Translations under genes and position numbers: made by a program
Part shown: one piece after another, positions 36,461 through 45,772 of the stretch
Layout: each line of letters starts with the position of its first letter
Numbering within the stretch: position 1 is the stretch's first letter
The notes under the pieces: generated by a model
Told to the model about the DNA's origin: nothing
Databases searched by the model: none
The model's input: only the letters and a program-made list of their open reading frames with translations
NCBI RefSeq assembly: GCF_011046245.1
Contig: NZ_CP049241.1
Span: 558,001-622,000 of the forward strand
From: Allorhizobium pseudoryzae
GTDB taxonomy: Bacteria; Pseudomonadota; Alphaproteobacteria; Rhizobiales; Rhizobiaceae
Direction: 5' to 3'
DNA length: 64,000 nucleotides

Positions 36461-37015
36461 ATGGCAACCAAGAAGACCCCACTTGATGAAGACGATGTGT
36501 TTCCGGCGACCGGCAATGAAGTCGAGCTGGATCAGGCGATCGATGATCTTCGCGGCGTATTGAAAGCCGACTCCGATGGCGGGATGGCTGATTTTGGTGC
36601 AGAGTTCGGAAGCGATTCGGGTTCTGCTCCGGCCTTCGGCGACACCGCCGATTTTGGCGGTGGTGACTTCGGCGGCGGTGACTTTGGTGGCGGCGATTTT
36701 GGAGGTTCAAGCTTCGGTGGCGACAGCCACGCCGAGATGACGGAACCGGGCAGCGCGCTCACGTCCAATCTCGATCTGATCATGGATATTCCCATCACGG
36801 TCGAGATCGTGCTGGGAACCAGCAAGATGCAGGTGGCAGGCCTGATGGATCTGCAGGAGGGCGCCATCATCGCGCTCGACAAGCGGATCGGCGAGCCCGT
36901 CGAAATCAGCGTGAGTGGTCGCCGCATTGCCAAGGGCGAAATCACGGTCCTCGAGAATGACGATACCCGCTTCGGCGTGAAGCTGACGGAAATTTTGAGC
37001 ACAAAGAAAGTCTGA
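36461..37015 (+). CDS. fliN: FliN, flagellar switch protein
   Basis: I place the start at the ATG at 36461 ([15 protein letters not shown]), preceded by AAAGGAA; the longer frame would overlap the region just after fliM without a ribosome site. The 184-residue product has an extended N-terminal half with a low-complexity Gly/Asp/Phe tract ([17 protein letters not shown], about residues 68-85), then the SpoA domain: [30 protein letters not shown] and [12 protein letters not shown]. FliN completes the C ring and helps dock the export ATPase complex. Compared with the 137-residue enteric protein the N-terminal extension is long. Confidence 0.95.
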   Translation: MATKKTPLDEDDVFPATGNEVELDQAIDDLRGVLKADSDGGMADFGAEFGSDSGSAPAFGDTADFGGGDFGGGDFGGGDFGGSSFGGDSHAEMTEPGSALTSNLDLIMDIPITVEIVLGTSKMQVAGLMDLQEGAIIALDKRIGEPVEISVSGRRIAKGEITVLENDDTRFGVKLTEILSTKKV

Positions 37016-37042
37016 TCCCATGAGGGACAGTGAGGGAAGACC

Positions 37043-38092
37043 ATGATGGACTTTGACGATTTCGGAGGCGCAGTTTCCACGAAACCGTTATCCCAAGCTG
37101 AAAAAGCCGCAGCGGTCCTCCTTGCCATGGGCAAGGGGGTTGCAGGCAAGTTGCTGAAATATTTTACCCAAAGCGAACTTCAGACGATTATCGCATCAGC
37201 GCAGACGCTGCGGGAAATCCCGCCGGATGAACTGCTGCAGCTGGTCAATGAATTCGAGGACCTGTTTACCGAGGGTGCAGGCCTGATGGACAATGCCCGT
37301 GCCATCGAGAGCATCCTGGAAGAAGGCCTCACACCGGAAGAAGTCGACGGCCTGCTCGGCCGCCGCACCGCCTTCCAGGCCTACGAGACCTCCATCTGGG
37401 ACCGCCTGCAGGATGCCGATCCGATCTTCGTCGGCCAGTTCCTCCAGCGCGAGCATCCCCAGACCATTGCCTACATCCTGTCGATGCTGCCTTCGTCCTT
37501 CGGCGCCAAGCTGCTCCTGCAGCTGCCGGACAGCCAGCGCGCGGACATCATGAACCGTACCGTGAACATGAAGGATGTCAGCCCGAAGGCCGCGCAAATC
37601 ATCGAAAACCGCGTGGTCGAGCTGATCGAAATGATCGAAGCAGAGCGCAACTCGAACGGTTCGAACAAGGTGGCCGAGCTCATGAACGAGCTGGACAAAC
37701 CGCAGGTCGATACTCTCCTCAGCTCGCTCGAAACGATCAGCAAGGAATCGGTCAAGAAGGTTCGCCCGAAGATCTTCCTCTTCGAAGACCTGCTCGCCAT
37801 GCCGCAGCGCAGCCGCGTCATGCTGCTCAACGACATCGCCGCCGACATCCTCACGATGTCGCTGCGCGGTGCCTCGCCCGAGATCAAGGAATGTGTCCTG
37901 TCGGCGATCAGCCCTCGCCAGCGCCGCATGATCGAAGCCGACCTTGGCGCCACCAACGCGGTCACCAATCCGCGCGAAGTCGCCATCGCCCGCAGAGCCG
38001 TGGCGCAGGAAGCCATCCGTCTGTCCAATGCCGGGCAGATCCAGCTCAAGGAAGCACCGGCCGAAGGCCAGGCGTCTCCGGAAGCCGCATAA
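37043..38092 (+). CDS. fliG: FliG, flagellar rotor protein
   Basis: FliG converts stator motion to torque and binds the MS ring. The 349-residue protein shows SQAEKAAAVLLAMGKGVAG at the N-terminus (FliF-binding), REHPQTIAYILSMLPSS in the middle EHPQ region, and the C-terminal charged torque helix (ISPRQRRMIEADLGATN). Length is standard. Confidence 0.98.
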   Translation: MMDFDDFGGAVSTKPLSQAEKAAAVLLAMGKGVAGKLLKYFTQSELQTIIASAQTLREIPPDELLQLVNEFEDLFTEGAGLMDNARAIESILEEGLTPEEVDGLLGRRTAFQAYETSIWDRLQDADPIFVGQFLQREHPQTIAYILSMLPSSFGAKLLLQLPDSQRADIMNRTVNMKDVSPKAAQIIENRVVELIEMIEAERNSNGSNKVAELMNELDKPQVDTLLSSLETISKESVKKVRPKIFLFEDLLAMPQRSRVMLLNDIAADILTMSLRGASPEIKECVLSAISPRQRRMIEADLGATNAVTNPREVAIARRAVAQEAIRLSNAGQIQLKEAPAEGQASPEAA

Positions 38093-38196
38093 GACCTGTC
38101 CGGCGGCGTCAGCGCCGCCGGCTCCTCGAAGCCATGAGGGCTTCGTGACGGACCAGAGGAGGCGGGACGCCGCCATCCTGCACCAAGGATGAAGCC

Positions 38197-39276
38197 TTGT
38201 CTGACGAGGATAAAGACAGCAAAACAGAAAGCCCTTCTCACAAAAAGCTATCGGATGCTGCTGAGAAGGGTAATGTTCCGTTTTCCAAAGAGGTGACGCT
38301 GTTTGCGTCGTCTCTTTCATTCTATTTCTTCATGCTGTTCTTTTTACCGAACGGCATTGCCAAGCTTGGCGAAGCTCTCAAGGACATCATCGAAAAACCG
38401 GATCAGTGGCAGCTGGAAAATGCCTCGGATGTGGTGTCGCTCGCCGTGCGTATCGGCTGGGATTCGGCCGCTTTCCTGCTGCCGGTCATGCTGCTGTTCG
38501 CCGTTTTCGGTCTTGGTTCCTCCTTTGCGCAGAACATGCCGTCGTTCGTGCTCGAACGGGTCAGACCGCAGATGAACCGCGTGTCGCCGATGAAGGGTTT
38601 CGAACGCATTTTTAGCGTTCAGGGAATGGTGGAATTCGCCAAGTCCATTTTCAAGGTGGCGATCGTCGGCGTCGTGATGTTCTTCGCGATGCGCAGCGAT
38701 TTCCTGCATACGCTGGACGCGATGTTTGCCGATCCGGTGGTCGTTCCGGCCATGCTCTACGCGTCGATGAAGAAGATGGTGGTCGTCATCGTTCTTGCGA
38801 CCGCCGTCCTCGCCACGGCCGACTTCTTCTGGACCAGGCACCACTGGTACACCCAGCTGAAGATGACGAAGCAGGAAGTAAAGGACGAAAACAAGCAGGC
38901 GATGGGCGATCCGGTCGTCAAATCGCGCCAGCGTTCCTTGATGCGCAACCGCGCCCGCCAGCGCATGATGAACAATGTTCCGCGCGCCACGCTCATCATC
39001 GCCAACCCGACCCACTATGCGGTTGCCCTGCGTTACGTGCGCGAGGAAAGCGATGCACCCATTGTGGTTGCCAAGGGAACCGATCTCGTGGCGCTGAAAA
39101 TTCGCGAGATTGCCGAGGCCAATCAGATCCCGGTTTTCGAGGATCCGCCCCTGGCACGCTCCATGTTTGCGCAAGTCTCGGTGGATAGTGTGATTCCACC
39201 AGCCTTCTACAAGGCTGTGGCTGAGCTGATTCACAGGGTGTACGCCGCGCGTACGCCCAAGAGACGGATACGCTAG
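38197..39276 (+). CDS. flhB: FlhB, export switch protein
   Basis: FlhB switches the export gate from rod/hook to filament substrates by self-cleavage. The 359-residue protein begins at a TTG ([21 protein letters not shown]); the first ATG comes much later, so the TTG is needed. It has four membrane segments and the cleavage motif [14 protein letters not shown] (Asn-Pro-Thr-His) in the cytoplasmic C-terminal domain. It is followed after 6 bases by a small unnamed gene. Confidence 0.96.
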   Translation: MSDEDKDSKTESPSHKKLSDAAEKGNVPFSKEVTLFASSLSFYFFMLFFLPNGIAKLGEALKDIIEKPDQWQLENASDVVSLAVRIGWDSAAFLLPVMLLFAVFGLGSSFAQNMPSFVLERVRPQMNRVSPMKGFERIFSVQGMVEFAKSIFKVAIVGVVMFFAMRSDFLHTLDAMFADPVVVPAMLYASMKKMVVVIVLATAVLATADFFWTRHHWYTQLKMTKQEVKDENKQAMGDPVVKSRQRSLMRNRARQRMMNNVPRATLIIANPTHYAVALRYVREESDAPIVVAKGTDLVALKIREIAEANQIPVFEDPPLARSMFAQVSVDSVIPPAFYKAVAELIHRVYAARTPKRRIR

Positions 39277-39282
39277 AACATT

Positions 39283-39720
39283 ATGAAAAAATGCAGTTAT
39301 TCACTTGAGCGCGAAAAGATTTTGGCAGAAGCAATCAGTCCGGTAGCCACGGAACTTCGACTGCTGGATGCGGCGGATCTCATTTCGCTTCTTCGCCTGG
39401 AATGCTACAGCAGCATTGCGGATCTCGTCTCGTCCGCAGCAGAGCTTTATTTCCATCCGGGCACGATCAGCTTCGGCAGCGGCGGCGATTACCGGCTGGA
39501 CTGGAACACCGTTCCGGAAGTCGTTCTTGATCTGGAAATCAAGCCGCGCGGCGTGTCGATCTATGCCCGCCTGACGCTTGCCGACCAGACGGCCGGGCTC
39601 GAGATCGACCACATTTCCTTCCAGGAAATCTCCGAGGATCCGGAGGAGAATACCCGCTTTCTGTCGCGCAGCCTGCACGAAGCCCGCTACATCAAGTATC
39701 CGGCCGCTCTCGCTGGCTGA
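39283..39720 (+). CDS. conserved protein downstream of flhB, unknown role
   Basis: A 145-residue soluble protein with no motif I can name. The N-terminal half is helical and leucine-rich (ELRLLDAADLISLLRLE), and the C-terminal half is rich in beta-type segments (VVLDLEIKPRGVSIYARLTL). It begins 6 bases after flhB and closes the plus-strand operon, which supports a role in motility. Rhizobial motility clusters often carry an unnamed gene at this place. Confidence 0.75.
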   Translation: MKKCSYSLEREKILAEAISPVATELRLLDAADLISLLRLECYSSIADLVSSAAELYFHPGTISFGSGGDYRLDWNTVPEVVLDLEIKPRGVSIYARLTLADQTAGLEIDHISFQEISEDPEENTRFLSRSLHEARYIKYPAALAG

Positions 39721-39758
39721 TCGACGCGATCAGTCTGCCCGGGAAAGCCGACCGGGCA
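39717..39758. terminator. two hairpins between convergent operons
   Basis: CTGATCG-ACG-CGATCAG (39717-39733) and TGCCCGG with CCGGGCA (39736-39742, 39752-39758) are perfect 7-bp stems, in the 46 bases between the plus-strand motility operon and visR. They are symmetric, so they could end both transcripts. No long T tract is present. Confidence 0.5.
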
Positions 39759-39766
39759 CCTCTCCA

Positions 39767-40516
39767 TCAGTGAATATACCCAAGACGGATGGCCTTCGCG
39801 ATAGCCTGGATTCGGTTGACCGCATCCAGCTTGATTGTTGCCGAGCCGAGGTAGGCATTGACGGTGTGAACGGAGAGGCCGAGACGCTCGGCAATCTCTT
39901 CGCTGATCTGACCGTCGCCCGCGAGCTGCAGGCAGGCCACTTCGCGTTCGCTCAGGGTTTCGGCCGGCACGGTACGGCGCTCCTCCAGCGCCAGCAGATC
40001 CATCATGATATGGCAGCTGCGGATATGCTGGTCGACAACCGCATCACTGGTGATGGCCATCGTCCCGCCGGAAAAGGCCACGTAGCCGTTACCAACGGCG
40101 CCGAGCCTGACAGGAAAGGCAATGCCGGAGAATGGCAGGCTCTTGGTTTCCAGCGTGAGAACCATGGGAGGCACGTCCGTCGCGCCTCCCCTCTCCTCGG
40201 TTTCGACCGTCCCCCAGGCCAAGGGGAGGATCGAGAGCTCGATGTGCTGCAGGAAGGTCTCGCCGTAGGCGTCGAGAAGCGCGCGACTGTTCTCGATCGC
40301 CGTCGGCCCCCAGTTGTCCAGTTCGCAGACGACCTTGCGCTTGTTCGGCATCCCAGCGCCCGCAATGCGTAGAACCGCAAAATTGCGTGCGTGCAACGTC
40401 TTCTGCATCGACACGAGCTTGGGAAAGATGTCGGAACGGCTCGACGCGCGCGGATGGACGTTCGGAAACACGCTTGCGGTCTCACCGGTGTCGAACAGTC
40501 CCTGCCAAGATGCCAT
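39767..40516 (-). CDS. visR: VisR, LuxR-type motility master regulator
   Basis: In S. meliloti and Agrobacterium, VisN and VisR form a heterodimeric global activator of flagellar, motor and chemotaxis genes. I place the start at the ATG at 40516 (MASWQGLFDTGETAS), giving 249 residues. An N-terminal ligand-binding-like domain precedes a LuxR helix-turn-helix (LSEREVACLQLAG, EEIAERLGLSVHTVNAYLG) at about residues 185-245. It sits 8 bases after visN and is convergent with the flhB operon. Confidence 0.93.
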   Translation of the reverse strand: MASWQGLFDTGETASVFPNVHPRASSRSDIFPKLVSMQKTLHARNFAVLRIAGAGMPNKRKVVCELDNWGPTAIENSRALLDAYGETFLQHIELSILPLAWGTVETEERGGATDVPPMVLTLETKSLPFSGIAFPVRLGAVGNGYVAFSGGTMAITSDAVVDQHIRSCHIMMDLLALEERRTVPAETLSEREVACLQLAGDGQISEEIAERLGLSVHTVNAYLGSATIKLDAVNRIQAIAKAIRLGYIH

Positions 40517-40524
40517 AGTCGATC

Positions 40525-41262
40525 CTAGACCAGATTGTTGCGCACGGCGTAGGCGATCGCTTCCGATCGCGTCTTCGTTGCCGTCTTGCGCATGACGCTG
40601 GTGATATAGTTGTTGATGGTGTTGCGGGAGATTCCGAGAATCACGGCAATTTCGTCGCTTGTCTTGCCTTCGGCGATCCAGAACAGGCATTCCAGCTCCC
40701 GGTCCGTCAGATCGAAATCGCGATCGGATCGTGCTTCCCGCGCCTCGCCGAGACTGAGGACATAGCCGGCCAGAAGCCCGACCTCCCGCAGCCTCTCCTG
40801 GGACAGGATCAATCCCTCCGGGAAGAGAAGCATGATCGAATAGCGGATACGGCCGGCGCAGAAGCTCAAGGCGCAATACTGACGACTGACGTCATCGGGC
40901 ACATCGACATTGTCCGGCAGGAGCGCAAACTGCGGCGTCAGAATCGTCAGACACTTCTCGACCTCGGACGACTTGGCATAACTGCGCGCCAGATCCTCGC
41001 TCAACTGCCGCACGAGATCGAAGGGCCAGTTGGAGGCGATGATCGAGTTGAGCCCCTGTTCCTGGATCAGGTCATAACGGGCGAGGAGGTAATGGGAAGC
41101 GCCAACGTAATCCGTCAGCAGCCGCATGGCAGACTGGAGGTTTCCGGCAGCTCCGCTGATCGACAGACGGCGCAAGAACTGATCGCGCGTTCCGGTTTTC
41201 GATGCATGCGCATCCAGGAAATGCCGGCTTTCAGCTTTCATGTCTGCGCCATGCAACTCCAT
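40525..41262 (-). CDS. visN: VisN, LuxR-type motility master regulator
   Basis: The 245-residue partner of VisR, with the start chosen at 41262 (MELHGADMKAESRHF), preceded by GGGAGAG; an in-frame ATG 11 codons upstream is possible. The C-terminal LuxR domain reads LTDRELECLFWIAEGKTS and ILGISRNTINNYI (about residues 180-240). The N-terminal domain resembles autoinducer-binding domains, but no ligand is known. It is transcribed away from the fliF terminator. Whether its own promoter carries the TCGCACAAG motif: I do not see one. Confidence 0.93.
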   Translation of the reverse strand: MELHGADMKAESRHFLDAHASKTGTRDQFLRRLSISGAAGNLQSAMRLLTDYVGASHYLLARYDLIQEQGLNSIIASNWPFDLVRQLSEDLARSYAKSSEVEKCLTILTPQFALLPDNVDVPDDVSRQYCALSFCAGRIRYSIMLLFPEGLILSQERLREVGLLAGYVLSLGEAREARSDRDFDLTDRELECLFWIAEGKTSDEIAVILGISRNTINNYITSVMRKTATKTRSEAIAYAVRNNLV

Positions 41263-41518
41263 CGAGTCCACTCTCCCTCGGGGAACAGGCCTCATGCCAA
41301 TCCCCAGTTCGTCCTTTAGCCGTGGCCCGAGAGTCTTGCTCCGTATGTCGCCATCGCCGTCCGAATCATGGCCATTTTAGGGAGCTGCCCAGGAATTGCC
41401 ATAACCCCGCGCGATTTTCCTACAAAACTGTCGGTTTTAGCATATTTGTTCTCCACAGGCTCCGTCCGGCGGCTGCGCTGTCCATCCATGCTGCGCCCGG
41501 ATGAAAGAGAAGAAAAGC

Positions 41519-41546
41519 AAAAAGGCCAGCAAATGCCGGCCTTTTT
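41519..41546 (-). terminator. intrinsic terminator of the che-fliF operon
   Basis: A 12-bp stem with one mismatch (41519-41530 with 41535-41546, loop AAAT) is flanked by A5 and T5 tracts. It lies about 20 bases past the fliF stop on the transcribed strand. It may work in both directions. Confidence 0.85.
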
Positions 41547-41566
41547 GTCGTTTTCTCTGGTGAAGG

Positions 41567-43264
41567 TCAGGCGGCGCGTTCCGCAGCCCATTTGCGCAGG
41601 ATCTTTGCGGCGCGTTCTTCCGAAATTTCCACCATGCGCGCGAGGCGCTTTTCCGGTCCTTCCTTGACACGACGGTTGAAGCCGCCGTTCGGATCGTCTT
41701 CCGCACCGAAGAGGTCGTTCGAGCCGTCGAAACCGAAGTCGGCGCCGAAATCCGCACCAAAGCCTTCCGGCAGGGCCGCAGCGCCTCCGGCGGCCGGCGA
41801 GAAGTCAGGCAGTTCGAGGCCAGCGGCTTCCGCTGCCACTTCCGAGGAACCGCCGGCAACACCACCCACCGTACGCACGACCGGACGCAGACCGAACCAG
41901 ATGACCAGGAAGGCGACCAGGATGAAGGCGGCCGAGTTGATGATGCCGCCGAGGTTGCGGGTCAGGATCTCGCCAACCCCCGGGCCCGAAGCCGCAGCCT
42001 CGTCCAGCAACTGGCTCTCGAGGAAGTCCATCGCGGTGACATTGACGACGTCGCCACGCTCGGTATTGATGCCGGCAGCCGTCGCGACGATCGTCTGCAT
42101 TTCTGCGAGATACGCATCGATCTTGGCCTGATCGACCGGCTCGCCCACCATCTTGGCAATGCGGGCGCGGTTGACCACGACGGCGACCGACAGTTTTTCC
42201 ACGCGGTAGCTGTTGCGGGTGGTGGCCGTCGTCTTGGAATTGATCTCGTAGTTGGTCTGTTCTTCCTTCTTGTCGCTCTGGTCGGAAGATTCAGGACCAT
42301 TGCCGCCGCCGGCGGGCGCGGCCTGGGGAACATTCTGCTCGACGGTCGCTGCCGAATCCGACTGGCGCTGCTGCGACTTCTGCGCCTCCTTCGTCACCTT
42401 GACGGAGCGCTCGACCCGCGATTCAGGATCAAAGACGGTCTCCTGGATCTGCTGCGTATCCAGATTGAGCATGGCGGTGGCGCTGGAGCGGAAGTTGTCC
42501 AGGCCGAGGAAAGGTGCGAGCGCCTTGTCGATATTCGATTCGATTTCCTTCTGCACTGTCTGCACGGTCGTCAGGCTGCGCGTCAGGTTGTTGTTGCCGT
42601 ATTCGTCGCCGGACGCCAGCAACTGGCCGGTCGAATCCAGGATCGTCACGTCATCGACCTCAAGGCCGGGAACAGCCGAGGCGACCAGATGGCGGATGGA
42701 AGCGGCGGCCTTGCGGCCAGCATCGCTGTTTGCGCGGATCATCACGGATGCGGTGGGCTTCTGCCCTACCCGGCGGAAGTTGCCGACGTCCGGCATCACG
42801 ATATGGACGCGCGCTGCGGCAATGCCGCTGATCTGCTGAATGGAGCGGGCGATTTCACCTTCAAGGGCACGCACACGCGTGACTTCCTGCATGAAGGAGG
42901 TCAGGCCCAGAGACCCGACATTGTCGAAGAGCTCATAGCCGGCATTGCTGCTGTTGGGCAGCCCGCGCTCGGCCAGCATCAGACGAGCCCTGCTCGTCAG
43001 ACCGACCGGCACCTGCAGGCTGGATCCGTCCTGACCGACCTGGAAATCGATCCCGCCTTCCGCCAGAGCGGCACTCACCTGATTGAGATCGGAGGTTTCG
43101 AGACCAACGTAAAGGGTCTCATAGGCCGGCTTGTTGACGTAAAGGGCAGCGGCGATGACGATCGCCATGGACACGAGACCCACACCTGCCAATGTCAGCA
43201 GCTTGGTCTGGCCGAGCGACCCTAAGTTCTTCATAACTTGGTTGAATTGAGCTAACAGATTCAT
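41567..43264 (-). CDS. fliF: FliF, flagellar MS-ring protein
   Basis: FliF forms the MS ring on which the motor is built. The 565-residue product has two membrane helices (about residues 24-44 and 445-465), the ring-building motif NYEL-like region (YETLYVGLETSDLNQVSAAL), and a cytoplasmic C-terminus (ISEERAAKILRKWAAERAA) that binds FliG. A Pro/Gly/acidic linker occurs at about residues 310-330. It follows cheT after a 125-base gap that carries a TCGCACAAG motif and is expected to contain its own promoter. Confidence 0.97.
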   Translation of the reverse strand: MNLLAQFNQVMKNLGSLGQTKLLTLAGVGLVSMAIVIAAALYVNKPAYETLYVGLETSDLNQVSAALAEGGIDFQVGQDGSSLQVPVGLTSRARLMLAERGLPNSSNAGYELFDNVGSLGLTSFMQEVTRVRALEGEIARSIQQISGIAAARVHIVMPDVGNFRRVGQKPTASVMIRANSDAGRKAAASIRHLVASAVPGLEVDDVTILDSTGQLLASGDEYGNNNLTRSLTTVQTVQKEIESNIDKALAPFLGLDNFRSSATAMLNLDTQQIQETVFDPESRVERSVKVTKEAQKSQQRQSDSAATVEQNVPQAAPAGGGNGPESSDQSDKKEEQTNYEINSKTTATTRNSYRVEKLSVAVVVNRARIAKMVGEPVDQAKIDAYLAEMQTIVATAAGINTERGDVVNVTAMDFLESQLLDEAAASGPGVGEILTRNLGGIINSAAFILVAFLVIWFGLRPVVRTVGGVAGGSSEVAAEAAGLELPDFSPAAGGAAALPEGFGADFGADFGFDGSNDLFGAEDDPNGGFNRRVKEGPEKRLARMVEISEERAAKILRKWAAERAA

Positions 43265-43326
43265 TCTGTTCCCGCACCGTCACTGGATTGAGGCTTTTTG
43301 CCCTTCCCCCAACCTAGCCTGCGAAG

Positions 43327-43336
43327 CTTGTGCGAA
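43327..43336 (-). promoter_or_regulatory. TTCGCACAAG motif upstream of fliF
   Basis: On the coding strand GTTCGCACAAGC, 63 bases before the fliF start, with GCTA 8 bases further. Same orientation and spacing as the sites before the fliH-like gene and flgF. It lies inside the 125-base gap between cheT and fliF, so fliF could be transcribed separately from the che genes. Confidence 0.45.
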
Positions 43337-43389
43337 CGTTTCGCGAATGGGTGCCAGTGATGATGGGTGAACTGCCGCGTGTTGACGCG

Positions 43390-43779
43390 TCAGAAGAAGT
43401 CGAAATCGCCCGCAGCCTTGCTCAGCGGCTGCGAATGGCCGTGGCGCATGCCCTTGCTTAGCGCCTTGTGCATGTCGGCCAGCTTCACGAGGTTCAGCGC
43501 GGTGGAGACATCCACCATGCAGTCATCCGGGATGGTCGCCGTGATCGTGTCGATGAATTCGGCGAGCCCGCGGGCCTTCTGCACCGCAAGATCGATACCC
43601 TGCAGCACCTTCATCGTATCCGGTGACTGCAGAACCGAGGCACCGCCGATTTCCAGCAACTGCGGCTCCACGCGCTCGATCAGATAGGCAACATCGTACA
43701 GTTCGGACACGATGCGCATCAGCACGTCCGGCAACTTTTCTTCGAGGGAAGCTACTGGCTGGACATAAGGTTCGGTCAT
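43390..43779 (-). CDS. cheT: CheT, chemotaxis signal-termination protein
   Basis: A 129-residue helical protein in the position of S. meliloti CheT (the last gene of the che operon), which has been reported to act in signal termination and adaptation. It contains DLAVQ (Asp63 to Gln67), matching the DxxxQ phosphatase motif of CheZ. It has no membrane segment. It follows cheD after 11 bases. The call rests on position, length and motif. Confidence 0.8.
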   Translation of the reverse strand: MTEPYVQPVASLEEKLPDVLMRIVSELYDVAYLIERVEPQLLEIGGASVLQSPDTMKVLQGIDLAVQKARGLAEFIDTITATIPDDCMVDVSTALNLVKLADMHKALSKGMRHGHSQPLSKAAGDFDFF

Positions 43780-43790
43780 TGCTTCCTCTA

Positions 43791-44345
43791 CTAAAAGAAC
43801 TCGATTGAGCTTTCGACCGGTTTGGCCGGCTTCGCCGGACGCTGCTCGAGAGCAACCGTCTTCTGTGTTTCTGCCCCAGTCAGGGGATAGGTGCGCGCGC
43901 GGCCGCTGACAGGCCAGTATTCCAGTTTGCGACCGAATTCCCCACCCGTCGAGGAACCAACGATCTTGATGCCTTCGTCTCTCAGGAATTCCGTCGCGAA
44001 GGCTGCATTCTGTTCGCCGACATTCGAAAAGCTTGCGATCGTTTTTGCACCGCCGAAGATTTTGGCTTCGAGTCTCTCGCGTCGTCCGCCGCGCTTCAGG
44101 ATGCCGTTGATCAGAAGCTCCATCAAATGCACGCCGTAGCGAGACATGTCACCGCCTGACATGCCCCCCGGGCCGTTGCCTGGCAGAAGGAAGTGGTTCA
44201 TCCCCCCCACTCCGGCAACCGGATCTCTCAGGCACGCAGCCACGCAAGATCCCAGGATCGTCGTTATGACGGCATCCGGGTCATCCGTAACTTTAAACTC
44301 GCCTTGGATGATGTTCATCCGCTTGGCTGCGGCCAGTTGGTTCAT
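43791..44345 (-). CDS. cheD: CheD, receptor deamidase
   Basis: CheD deamidates Gln residues of chemoreceptors. The 184-residue protein carries [13 protein letters not shown] (nucleophile Cys) and [10 protein letters not shown] (catalytic His), followed by [20 protein letters not shown] segments ([16 protein letters not shown]). Its start overlaps the cheY2 stop by 4 bases. Confidence 0.95.
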   Translation of the reverse strand: MNQLAAAKRMNIIQGEFKVTDDPDAVITTILGSCVAACLRDPVAGVGGMNHFLLPGNGPGGMSGGDMSRYGVHLMELLINGILKRGGRRERLEAKIFGGAKTIASFSNVGEQNAAFATEFLRDEGIKIVGSSTGGEFGRKLEYWPVSGRARTYPLTGAETQKTVALEQRPAKPAKPVESSIEFF

Positions 44346-44731
44346 TTAAGCGCTCCGAATACTGCCTCGATGGCAGCTTTCATCTTTTCGATCGTGAACG
44401 GCTTGGCCAGGACGTTGTTGGCCCCAAGCTGCGCCGCCTTCTGAACGAGGGCGCGGTCGCCCTGTGCCGTCAGAATGATGAAGGCAGCCTTTTTCGTGCT
44501 GGGATTGGTCCGAACCGCCTGGAGGAGACCGAGGCCATCCATCTTCGGCATGTTGAAGTCGGAGATCACCAGGTGATGTGGCTGCTCGGCCATGATCTTC
44601 ATACCCTGCTCGCCATCGCCTGCGGCGGTGATCTGCTTGAAGCCGAGCTGTGTCAGGGCGTCGCTGAGCAGCAGCCGGCTCGTCACCTGATCATCGACGA
44701 TCAGAACTTTGATTTTTTCAGCGAGAGACAT
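44342..44731 (-). CDS. cheY2: CheY2, response regulator controlling the motor
   Basis: A 129-residue single-domain receiver. The acidic pocket is VDD (about 12-14), the phospho-acceptor is Asp58 in [13 protein letters not shown], and the Thr and Lys switch residues are in FIILTAQ and NVLAKPF. In rhizobia CheY2 is the main motor effector and CheY1 acts as a phosphate sink. Position between cheB and cheD supports the name. Confidence 0.93.
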   Translation of the reverse strand: MSLAEKIKVLIVDDQVTSRLLLSDALTQLGFKQITAAGDGEQGMKIMAEQPHHLVISDFNMPKMDGLGLLQAVRTNPSTKKAAFIILTAQGDRALVQKAAQLGANNVLAKPFTIEKMKAAIEAVFGALK

Positions 44732-45772
44732 TTATTCGGTACCTTCTTTTCGGGCGGCGGTTAATTTCAATATTTCTTCTCCGATGGCGTTGAGCGGCAA
44801 TTGCTGTTCAACGGCACCGATGTCATGCGCTACTCTTGGCATGCCATAGACCACGCATGTTTTTTCATTCTGCCCAAGGGTGCGTGCGCCCGCACTCCGC
44901 ATCTTGAGCAGGCCGGAGGCACCATCGCGACCCATACCGGTCAAGATGACTCCCACGGCATTGCGTCCCGCCAGGTCTGCCACCGAGTCGAACAGGACAT
45001 CCACGGAAGGCCGATGGCCGTTGACGGGGTCACGTTCGATGAGCCGGCAGCACGGGGCGGACGGATTGGAAACCTGAAGGTGCCGATCACCGCCCGGCGC
45101 CAGATAGATCTTGCCGATCTCCAGCCGCGCGCCGTCCGTTGCTTCCTGCACCACAGGGGCGCAGATACGATTAAGCCGTTCAGCAAAACTTTTGGTAAAC
45201 GTCGGCGGCATGTGTTGCGTGATCACCGTCGGCGGGCAGTTTTTCGGAAACTTCTGCAGAACAGCAATCAGTGCCTCGACGCCGCCGGTGGACGAACCGA
45301 TGGCGACCACCTTGCGTCCGACGCGGTATTCCGCCGTCGGGGCAACCGGCGGGGCGGCCACGGTGCGAGAACGCCCCCGGTTCGAGCGCGCCGCCGCCTT
45401 GACCTTCTCGGCGAGATCCCCGAAGGGGCGAACATCACCGGGAACCGGCTTTCCGACACAGTCGAAGGCACCGATCTCAAGAGCTGCCAGCGTGGCATTG
45501 GCGCCCTGGTGCGTCATGGTCGATACCATGATCACCGGCATCGGTCGCAGGCGCATGATCTTTTCGAGGAATTCAAGCCCGTTCATGTTGGGCATCTCGA
45601 TGTCGAGGGTCACGACATCCGGATTGAGTTCCTTGATCGCTGCACGCGCTTCATGCGCATCGCCCGCCTGGCCGATGACGCTGACTTCCGGATCGGAATT
45701 CAGCACAGCCGTGATCAACCCACGCATCGTCGGCGAGTCATCCACAACAAGAACACGTGCCGGCATGGTCAT
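44732..45772 (-). CDS. cheB: CheB, receptor methylesterase
   Basis: CheB removes methyl groups from receptors. The 346-residue protein has an N-terminal receiver (Asp57 in [12 protein letters not shown]) and a C-terminal esterase with the nucleophile Ser in [14 protein letters not shown] (Ser161) and the catalytic His in [10 protein letters not shown]. Its start overlaps the cheR stop by 4 bases. It has the full two-domain architecture. Confidence 0.97.
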   Translation of the reverse strand: MTMPARVLVVDDSPTMRGLITAVLNSDPEVSVIGQAGDAHEARAAIKELNPDVVTLDIEMPNMNGLEFLEKIMRLRPMPVIMVSTMTHQGANATLAALEIGAFDCVGKPVPGDVRPFGDLAEKVKAAARSNRGRSRTVAAPPVAPTAEYRVGRKVVAIGSSTGGVEALIAVLQKFPKNCPPTVITQHMPPTFTKSFAERLNRICAPVVQEATDGARLEIGKIYLAPGGDRHLQVSNPSAPCCRLIERDPVNGHRPSVDVLFDSVADLAGRNAVGVILTGMGRDGASGLLKMRSAGARTLGQNEKTCVVYGMPRVAHDIGAVEQQLPLNAIGEEILKLTAARKEGTE

